Shown: positions 58,123 through 64,000 of the stretch, in pieces
How positions within the stretch are numbered: the first letter of the stretch is position 1
How the letters are laid out: the number at the start of each line of letters is the position of its first letter
Assembly (NCBI GenBank): GCA_024637155.1
Contig: JAGXFR010000015.1
Coordinates: 62,001 to 126,000 of the forward strand
From: Burkholderiaceae bacterium
GTDB lineage: Bacteria; Pseudomonadota; Gammaproteobacteria; Burkholderiales; Burkholderiaceae_E
Length of the DNA stretch: 64,000 bases
Direction: 5' to 3'
Translations under genes and position numbers: made by a program
Notes under the pieces: generated by a model
What the model saw: only the letters and a program-made list of their open reading frames with translations
What the model was told of the DNA's origin: nothing
Databases searched by the model: none

Positions 58123-59496
58123 TCAGGAACGACCCCTGTCGATTGGAAGCGAAGGCGCATTCAGCGCAAGGATGGCGGCGTGGCAGGCGGCTTCGAGTTG
58201 CTGGCGGTCACGCGATTCTGTCAAGGCCTGGGTCATGCGCCCGATCATCTCGGCCTGGCTGAGCAGCGCCCGGCGTTGTTCCTCACCTTGCGCCAGCTGG
58301 GCCAGTTCGGCAATCGCGCCGGCCAACTTCAGGCCCACCTGCAGGCTGCCGCCGCTGTAGTTGCGAATCGGATCGAACGCGGTGTCCAGGAGTGACTTGA
58401 AGGTATCCGGGCGCGAGACAAGCAGCCGCGTGCGACCCGATTCATCGGCTATGTGACCCGATTGCAGCTGCCGGCCGGCCAGGTTGCCCAGCGCCGAGGT
58501 CAGGCGGTCGATGCAGGCCTCGGCGGTGCTGGGGTCGTTGATGCCTGGAGACAGCGCGCGCTGGGCAATCTCGACGAGCTGGTTGATGAGGTTTTGCAGG
58601 TCCTGCACCGTTGTTCGCACCCCGCCGAAACCGAAGGCCTCGCACACGCATTTGCCGCGCTCGTCGTCGAGCTTCGTCGCCGGCCAGATCGTGGCGAGGA
58701 CCGTGCCTGCAATGACATGGTCGCCGGGGCGACGCGCCAGGCCCACGACCAGGTCGGCCTCGGTGGCCAGCTTGACCAACGCGTCCATGTCGATGTGCTG
58801 CACGTAACCCGACTTCGGCGAGCGCACGATCGCGCCGCCGGCGTCGTTCGCCCACGGCGACGCGTTCAGGTGGTCGTCCTTGCGGGACGCTGAAGGCGGC
58901 AGGGGAAACAGCTTCTCGATGGCGCTGTCGAGGTCCGACCCGACCACGGCGATCACCTCGGGGGCCTGGATCGACTTGGCCACGTGGTGAATGAAGTAGA
59001 TCAGCATCGCCAGACTGCCCAGCGCCAGCACGAGCGCGGCAGTCACCGAGGCACTGGGAACGAACGCCGCGGCGTCGCCGCCATGCACCACACCCAGCAC
59101 GACGATGCAGAACGCAAAGGTCGCGATGAACATGCCCAGCGACAGTTGGGTGCCGCGGTCGCGCATGAAGGTGCGCAACAGCCGCGGACCCAGCTGGCCG
59201 GCGGCGAGCGACAGCGCGACGATCGTGATCGAGAACACGGTGGCCGCGATCGAGATCATCGAGCCGGCGATCGTGGCCAGCAGCGTCCGGGCGCCCTCGG
59301 CGCCGAGGCCGAACAGCCAGGCCACCCCCAACGCGTCCGATGCCTTCGACAATAGGTGCTGGCGCTTGATCCACGCCGACTGGTCCAGCAGGATCATGGC
59401 CTGGGCCAGGACGATGCCGACGGTGGTCATCAGGAAAGGCCAGAACCAGAGGCTCGAACGAATCGAGTCGGTGAAGGCGCGCAGTCGATTGGGCAT
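58123..59496 (-). CDS. DUF2254 family membrane protein
   Basis: A 457-residue protein with about four N-terminal membrane helices (SSLWFWPFLMTTVGIVLAQAMILL, the TLLATIAGSMISIAATVFSITIVALSL region with the family's conserved tone, and two more) and a long soluble C-terminus containing ALSPGINDPSTAEACIDRL, typical of DUF2254. Function is unestablished. The ATG at 59496 gives the usual family start; longer readings add a non-homologous-looking N-terminus. Confidence 0.8.
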   Translation of the reverse strand: MPNRLRAFTDSIRSSLWFWPFLMTTVGIVLAQAMILLDQSAWIKRQHLLSKASDALGVAWLFGLGAEGARTLLATIAGSMISIAATVFSITIVALSLAAGQLGPRLLRTFMRDRGTQLSLGMFIATFAFCIVVLGVVHGGDAAAFVPSASVTAALVLALGSLAMLIYFIHHVAKSIQAPEVIAVVGSDLDSAIEKLFPLPPSASRKDDHLNASPWANDAGGAIVRSPKSGYVQHIDMDALVKLATEADLVVGLARRPGDHVIAGTVLATIWPATKLDDERGKCVCEAFGFGGVRTTVQDLQNLINQLVEIAQRALSPGINDPSTAEACIDRLTSALGNLAGRQLQSGHIADESGRTRLLVSRPDTFKSLLDTAFDPIRNYSGGSLQVGLKLAGAIAELAQLAQGEEQRRALLSQAEMIGRMTQALTESRDRQQLEAACHAAILALNAPSLPIDRGRS

Positions 59497-59583
59497 GGCT
59501 GAGTGTGGGCCACTCTTGTGGCACCACCTTCCGGGGTTGTTGAAAACCCTGTGTATCTTAGCGCTAGTGGCGCGGTCTTCCAT

Positions 59584-59612
59584 ATCGGTGACGCCAACAA
59601 TCGGTGACGCCA
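59584..59612. repeat. 13-bp direct repeats
   Basis: ATCGGTGACGCCA occurs twice, 59584-59596 and 59600-59612, in the 127-bp gap upstream of the DUF2254 gene. It could be a tandem regulator site or a small duplication. Confidence 0.5.
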
Positions 59613-59623
59613 CCCGCCGCGTC

Positions 59624-61609
59624 TCAGCGCGCCAACAACACTGTCGTCGTGTCCCGGCGCTTGATGGTGAGGAGCACGCCTTGGGTCTGCAGCGATTGCG
59701 CGAGTCGCGCCGTCGGCATGTCGAAATCCTGATCCGTCATCGCCAGCGTCACCAAGCCGGCCGGATGCTCCAGGCGTTCGCGGGTCACCATCCCGATCCA
59801 CAGCGCCACCGGTGGATCGTTTGCCGTCCCGACCTGATGGGATGTCGGCCAAAGGCGAATCACCAGGCGAAGCGACGGGTCCAGTACCCGCTCGAAACTC
59901 ATCGTCGGCGACTCGCCCTGGTGAAACTTCGCCAGCACGGGCAGCTCTCCGGCGGCGGTGGACGGCAGGAGCCACAAGAGCGTCGTGCGCAGCGTCCACG
60001 GCGGCGGCCTGTGCCACCCGGCTGCCTCGAGCACTGGCACGATCTGACCCTGCGTGCCGGCCCACTGCACCGACAGCGGCTCCTCATGATCCCCATCGAC
60101 CTCGGTTCGACGCGCGCTCAGGCCCTGCCATCCGTCTCCCCGCCAATCGATCAGGAACTCCGCGGCGGCTTGGCGCGGCGCGTACCGGGCGGCGTCGGCC
60201 GCATGTTGTGTCACCACCACTACCGTGCCCGCCAGGATCAGCACTCCCGCCGCGGTGAACGACAAGACGCGGGCAGGCAGGCGCTCGGTAGGCACATGCT
60301 GCAGGTAGGCGATGCTGAGCAGCGCCACCCAGGCCGTGCCGAGACTCAGACTGGCCAGCACGTCCGACAACCAGTGCGCCCCGAGGTAGAGCCGAGAGAA
60401 CGCGATCAGCCCGACCAGCCCTGCCGCCACCAGCGTGATGGCCCATCTGAGCCTGGGCCGCTGTCCGTGCGCCAGCAGGAAAGCCAGGAAACCGTAGAGC
60501 ACGATGCTCGACGCGGCGTGGCCGCTCGGAAAGGAGAACCGGTCGGCGCCGTCGTACATGGCGATCGGTCGTGCGCGTTCCAACGTCATCTTCAGCATCC
60601 AGACCAGCGCCTGTGCGAAACCGACGGCCGTCAGCCAGTACGCCAGCGTGCGCCAGCAGCGTTTCCAGGCGAGCACCACCGATAGCGCGGCGATCACGGC
60701 GACCGCGACCCTGCCACTGCCGAGTTCGGTGGCGGCGATCATCACTGCGTCGACCGGGCCAGTGCGCAGTTTCTGCAGGGCCGTGAACACGACGTGATCG
60801 AACTGCACGAGCGGATCGCTCGACACCACGTCTTCGAGGATGCCAACGAACATCCAGGCCCCGCCCAGCAACATCACAGCTGCGATGAGGAGCCCGAGCG
60901 ACTCCGGCCGCGCGGGGTCCAGCAGCGACAGGATGACGCGGGGCAACACGCCGGCTCTGGGACGCGCCCACGCCACCAACCGATCGCGCTGCCGGCTGAC
61001 GAGCGCCCCGGCGCCCCGATGGGTCAGCCGCAGCAACGCGATGCACAGCCAGACGACGGCCACCACCCCTGCCAGGAGGATGAGCAGGCGGGAACTCACC
61101 GCACCGGCAAGCTGCAGGGACGCACCAAAGAGCGCGCCGGGCAGCAGGTGCGCTGCCGACCAGGCGATGGCGGACAGCACATTCACCGCCGTGAACCGGA
61201 GCACCGGCATGTCGGACATACCCGCGACCACGGGGACGATGGCGCGCACAGGTCCCAGGAATCGGCCCAGGAACACGCTCTTGCCGCCGTGCTTCGCAAA
61301 GAACGCCTGTCCGCGCGCGAACCACTCGGGATGGGCGCTCACCGGCCACCAGGTGCTCAGCCTGTCGTGATAGCGGTGACCGAGCCAGTAGCTGAAGCCG
61401 TCGCCGAGGGTGGCGCCGATCACGGCCACCGCTGCCGCCCACCATGGATCGAGCGCCTGAAGGCCGATCAGGACGCCGGCTGCGAAGACCACCGAACTGC
61501 CCGGGACAACCGTGCCGATCACGGCGACGGACTCCAGCATGGCCGCGGCGAACACCACTGCGAGTGCAACGGCGGGGTGCTGCACGAGGAAGTCGATCAG
61601 GGCTTGCAC
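59624..61609 (-). CDS. DedA - PAP2 phosphatase - LssY fusion membrane protein
   Basis: A protein of about 661 residues with three parts. Residues about 1-190 are a DedA-type membrane domain (GTVVPGSSVVFAAGVLIG, FLGRFLGPVRAIVPVVAG). Residues about 240-450 are a PAP2 lipid phosphatase with all three motifs: K-x6-RP (KMTLERARP), PSGH, and SRLYLGAHWLSD. The C-terminal 160 residues (DWRGDGWQGLSARR onward) resemble the LssY C-terminal domain. DedA proteins recycle lipid carriers such as undecaprenyl phosphate and PAP2 enzymes dephosphorylate the pyrophosphate, so a combined carrier-recycling role is plausible. The start (GTG 61609) has no clear ribosome-binding site. Confidence 0.82.
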   Translation of the reverse strand: MQALIDFLVQHPAVALAVVFAAAMLESVAVIGTVVPGSSVVFAAGVLIGLQALDPWWAAAVAVIGATLGDGFSYWLGHRYHDRLSTWWPVSAHPEWFARGQAFFAKHGGKSVFLGRFLGPVRAIVPVVAGMSDMPVLRFTAVNVLSAIAWSAAHLLPGALFGASLQLAGAVSSRLLILLAGVVAVVWLCIALLRLTHRGAGALVSRQRDRLVAWARPRAGVLPRVILSLLDPARPESLGLLIAAVMLLGGAWMFVGILEDVVSSDPLVQFDHVVFTALQKLRTGPVDAVMIAATELGSGRVAVAVIAALSVVLAWKRCWRTLAYWLTAVGFAQALVWMLKMTLERARPIAMYDGADRFSFPSGHAASSIVLYGFLAFLLAHGQRPRLRWAITLVAAGLVGLIAFSRLYLGAHWLSDVLASLSLGTAWVALLSIAYLQHVPTERLPARVLSFTAAGVLILAGTVVVVTQHAADAARYAPRQAAAEFLIDWRGDGWQGLSARRTEVDGDHEEPLSVQWAGTQGQIVPVLEAAGWHRPPPWTLRTTLLWLLPSTAAGELPVLAKFHQGESPTMSFERVLDPSLRLVIRLWPTSHQVGTANDPPVALWIGMVTRERLEHPAGLVTLAMTDQDFDMPTARLAQSLQTQGVLLTIKRRDTTTVLLAR

Positions 61610-61622
61610 TGGTGAAAGATGA

Positions 61623-61658
61623 GATGCGTGTCGGCGATCATGGTCGCCGACACGCATC
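61623..61658. other. Perfect 15-bp hairpin in a divergent intergenic region
   Basis: GATGCGTGTCGGCGA (61623-61637) and its exact reverse complement (61644-61658) are separated by TCATGG. It lies 13 bp upstream of the DedA-PAP2 start on the minus strand and about 115 bp before the small membrane protein on the plus strand. It could be an operator for a dimeric regulator or an mRNA leader structure. Confidence 0.65.
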
Positions 61659-61774
61659 CAGGTCCGTGCGCTGTCGCACAGACCGCCCCGGCATTGCGGA
61701 CCAGAGTGGGTCCGGCCGGTTCCTCGCGTCCGGAGATCCGTCGCTCTGGCGTCTCGATGCAAACAGGGGGTTTT

Positions 61775-61978
61775 ATGAAGTCCTTGATTACCATGGCTGT
61801 CGGCGCGGTGTCCGCGCTCGCCAGCGGCGTGTCTTCTGCGCAGAGTGGTTACATGATGAATGGTGGCGGCATGTGGGGCGGAGGCTGGATGGGTGGGTAC
61901 GGCGGCTTCTGGGTGCCGGTTCTGCTGGTCGTCCTGATCGTTGTCGTCGTATGGGCCGTCCTGCAGAAACGCAAGTGA
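61775..61978 (+). CDS. Small glycine/methionine-rich membrane protein
   Basis: A 67-residue protein. The signal-like N-terminus MKSLITMAVGAVSALASGVSSAQ is followed by a Gly/Met/Trp-rich stretch (MMNGGGMWGGGWMGGYGG) and a C-terminal membrane helix (WVPVLLVVLIVVVVWAVLQKRK). Methionine-rich periplasmic segments of this sort occur in small proteins near copper-handling genes; the copper-type P-ATPase remnant lies 0.8 kb downstream. No named family is certain. Confidence 0.65.
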   Translation: MKSLITMAVGAVSALASGVSSAQSGYMMNGGGMWGGGWMGGYGGFWVPVLLVVLIVVVVWAVLQKRK

Positions 61979-62033
61979 TCCGGCGATCTGCGAGCCCTGT
62001 CGAGGTGCTGAACAGAGACAAGGGGACGCCGCC

Positions 62034-62735
62034 ATGCAAAAGCCATTGACCGTTTCCTACTTCTCCGATGTGCTCTGCGTATGGGCCTACGTGGCGCAAA
62101 TCAAGCTCGACGAGTTGCGGCGGCAATTCGGCGACCAGATCCGTGTCGAGTATCGCTTCCTCCACCTGTTCGGCGATGTCGCGGCGCGCATGGAGACCGG
62201 CTGGGGCGACAAGGGCGGTGCGGCGGGCTATTCACAGCATGTGCAACAGATGGCGGTGCGCTTCGATCACATCGACATTCATCCCGAGATCTGGACCAGA
62301 AATACTCCGCCCACGTCGGCGAGTTGCCACGTGTTTCTCAAAGCCATCCAGCTGCTCGAAAAGCAGGGAGAGATCTCGGCGGAGCCCGAAGAACGCTTCG
62401 GCGGCAAGAGCGTCTTTGAAGAGGCGGTGTGGCGTTGTCGTCTCGGTTTCTTCCGGGACCTGCAGGACATCGCCGATCGGAACATCCAGGAAGCGATGGC
62501 CTCGGACATGGCATTGCCCCTTGCGGGCATCCGCCGGCAGATCGACAGTGGCGCCGCGCATGCGGCGCTGTGCGCGGACTTCGATGCCAAGGACCGGCAG
62601 CTTGTCGAAGGCAGCCCCACATTCGTGCTCAGCGAAGGGCGGCAGAAGCTCTATGGCAATGTCGGCTACCGGATCATCGAGGCCAACATCAATGAGTTGC
62701 TGGCCGACTCCGGCGACCGGGCCAGCTGGTGTTGA
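62034..62735 (+). CDS. DsbA-fold protein (FrnE / hydroxychromene carboxylate isomerase-like)
   Basis: A 233-residue thioredoxin-like DsbA-fold protein. YFSDVLCVWAYVAQIKL near the N-terminus corresponds to the active-site helix, but only the first cysteine of CxxC remains (CVWA). The later GSPTFVLSEGRQKLYGNVGY is the cis-proline and C-terminal region typical of the fold. Loss of the second cysteine argues against dithiol oxidase action; a GSH-dependent isomerase or transferase is possible. No signal peptide, so cytoplasmic. Confidence 0.72.
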   Translation: MQKPLTVSYFSDVLCVWAYVAQIKLDELRRQFGDQIRVEYRFLHLFGDVAARMETGWGDKGGAAGYSQHVQQMAVRFDHIDIHPEIWTRNTPPTSASCHVFLKAIQLLEKQGEISAEPEERFGGKSVFEEAVWRCRLGFFRDLQDIADRNIQEAMASDMALPLAGIRRQIDSGAAHAALCADFDAKDRQLVEGSPTFVLSEGRQKLYGNVGYRIIEANINELLADSGDRASWC

Positions 62736-62767
62736 GCGACAGCACGCGAACCGCAGGGACGGGATAA

Positions 62768-64000
62768 ATGCAGCACGCCGGCGCACCCTAAGCTGACCAG
62801 CCTGAGCACCAGGGCGAGCACCAGGACGAGCACCAGGACCATCAGAACCACCACGCCCACATGGCGGCGGATTTCCGCAAGCGGTTCTGGATCCCGCTGG
62901 TCCTGACCCTGCCGATCCTCGCGCTTTCGCCGCTGCTGCAGTCGCTGGTGGGTTTGCGTGAAGCGGTCCGCTTTCCTGGCGACCTCTACGTCCTGTTCGG
63001 CTTTTCCTCGGCGGTCTTCTGGTACGGTGGGTGGCCTTTCCTCAAGGGCCTGTATACCGAGCTCCAGTCCCTCAAGCCCGGGATGATGACGCTGGTGGCC
63101 GTGGCCATCACCACCGCTTATCTGTACAGCGGCGCCGTGGTGTTTGGTCTGACCGGCAAGATGTTCTTCTGGGAGCTGGCCACTCTCGTCGACATCATGC
63201 TGCTGGGGCACTGGATTGAGATGAAGTCGGTGATGGGCGCCTCAAAGACCCTCGAGGAACTGGCCAAGCTCATGCCCTCGGACGCCCACAAGCTGATGCC
63301 CGACGGCGGCGTGACCGACGTGCCGTTGAGCAAACTGGCGGTCGATGACAAGGTTCTGGTCAAGCCGGGCGAGAAAGTCCCGGCCGACGGCACCGTCGTC
63401 GAGGGCGAGAGCTCGGTCAATGAGGCGATGCTCACCGGCGAGTCGACGCCGGTCGCCAAGACGAGCGGCGGCAAGGTCATCGGGGGTTCCGTCAACGGCG
63501 AAGGCGCGCTGACCATCGAAGTCAAGGGTACCGGCAAGGATTCGTTCCTTTCGCAGGTGATCGACCTGGTCAGGCAGGCCCAGGAAAGCAAGTCAAAGAC
63601 GCAGAACCTCGCCGACGCCGCGGCGATGTGGCTCACCCTCATTGCGCTGGTGGTGGCCGTCTCCACAGCCTTGGCCGCGAGTCACGGCCTGCTCATCCGC
63701 AATCGGGTGGCGTTCGAAGGCGCGCGCAAGCTGCAGGCCGTCATCTTCGACAAGACCGGCACGCTCACCGAGGGTCGCTTTGGCGTCACCGACACCTTGC
63801 TGCTGGCCCAGGACATCGACGAAGAGACGCTGCGCAAGTACGCGGCCGCCGTGGACGCGAATTCCGAACATCCCATCGCCAAGGCGATCGCCGCGGCATC
63901 GGAAGAGAAGCTGGCCGTCGAGGACTTCAAGAGCATCCCCGGCAAAGGCGCCGCGGGCAAGGTCGACGGCCGGGAAATCAAGGTCGTCAGCCCGGGCTAC
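62768..64000 (+). pseudogene. copB: Damaged copper-type P1B-ATPase (CopB-like), truncated by window edge
   Basis: The frame starts at an ATG (62768), reads MQHAGAP and hits TAA at 62789-62791. It then continues as a histidine-rich stretch (EHQGEHQDEHQDHQNHHAH), typical of CopB N-termini, into FRKRFWIPLVLTLPI. Reinitiation at the ATG at 62861 could skip the stop. The A-domain TGES, the phosphorylation motif DKTGTLTEG (D at 63749) and the SEHP motif are intact. However, LADAAAMWLTLIAL passes straight into VVAVSTALAASHGLLIRNR near 63648: the transmembrane segment with the CPH/CPC metal-binding motif (about 40 residues) is missing without a frameshift. The 3' end is outside the window. A working pump is unlikely. 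Confidence 0.78.

Noticed and set aside
61597-61794. Small protein on the minus strand across the 15-bp hairpin
   Set aside because: Its similarity to the plus-strand reading of the same place is a by-product of the inverted repeat, and it has no ribosome-binding site or family features.

Overview
The window is a high-GC chromosomal segment whose gene content and order fit a betaproteobacterium. Pointers are mreBCD-mrdA-rodA divergent from gatCAB, aceK inside a leucine-degradation (liu) operon with a MerR-type LiuR regulator, a Liv ABC transporter joined to a CoA-ligase-like gene, and many GTG/TTG starts. The exact genus cannot be read from the sequence.

Layout. 1-5206 (+): the end of a branched-chain amino acid type ABC transporter operon (livH partial, livM, substrate-binding protein, livF) plus a phenylacetate-CoA-ligase-like gene. 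5207-7500: a GMP reductase gene flanked on both sides by about 0.5 kb of related non-coding repeat DNA, built from covarying hairpins and bounded by terminal inverted repeats; this is the most unusual part of the window. 7501-9154: a small CxxC protein of the AhpD type, a DUF167 protein and a metallo-beta-lactamase-fold hydrolase. 9212-13687 (-): a four-gene 2-oxoacid:acceptor oxidoreductase with a fused flavin/iron-sulfur subunit. 13849-22350 (-): a TetR regulator followed by liuB, liuC, an EamA transporter, liuD, a GhrA-like reductase, liuE and a small membrane protein. 22553-24923: a flavoprotein and an AEC-family permease. 24984-32991 (-): liuR, a thioesterase, liuA, aceK, thiolase, an SDR, an acyl-CoA dehydrogenase and a cysteine synthase, with two LiuR-type operators. 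Together the two minus-strand clusters encode the route from isovaleryl-CoA to acetoacetate and acetyl-CoA, and AceK ties that acetyl-CoA supply to control of the glyoxylate bypass.

33098-39238: an MBL-fold hydrolase, a membrane-fused spermidine-synthase-like protein, a SMUG-type uracil-DNA glycosylase, a probable 6S RNA, a YhhN-family membrane protein and a quinone oxidoreductase. 39278-44867 (-): the rod-shape operon mreB-mreC-mreD-mrdA-rodA. 45006-48797 (+): gatC, gatA, a small lipoprotein and gatB. 48802-57472: pyrE, two large related PAS/GGDEF/EAL proteins separated by a periplasmic PstS-like protein, and xthA. From about 57500 the content becomes accessory: a thioredoxin-fold protein, a DUF2254 membrane protein, a DedA-PAP2-LssY fusion, a small membrane protein, a DsbA-fold protein, and a copper-type P-ATPase that has an early stop codon and lacks its CPx transmembrane segment. 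No tRNA, rRNA, CRISPR array or transposase gene was recognised.
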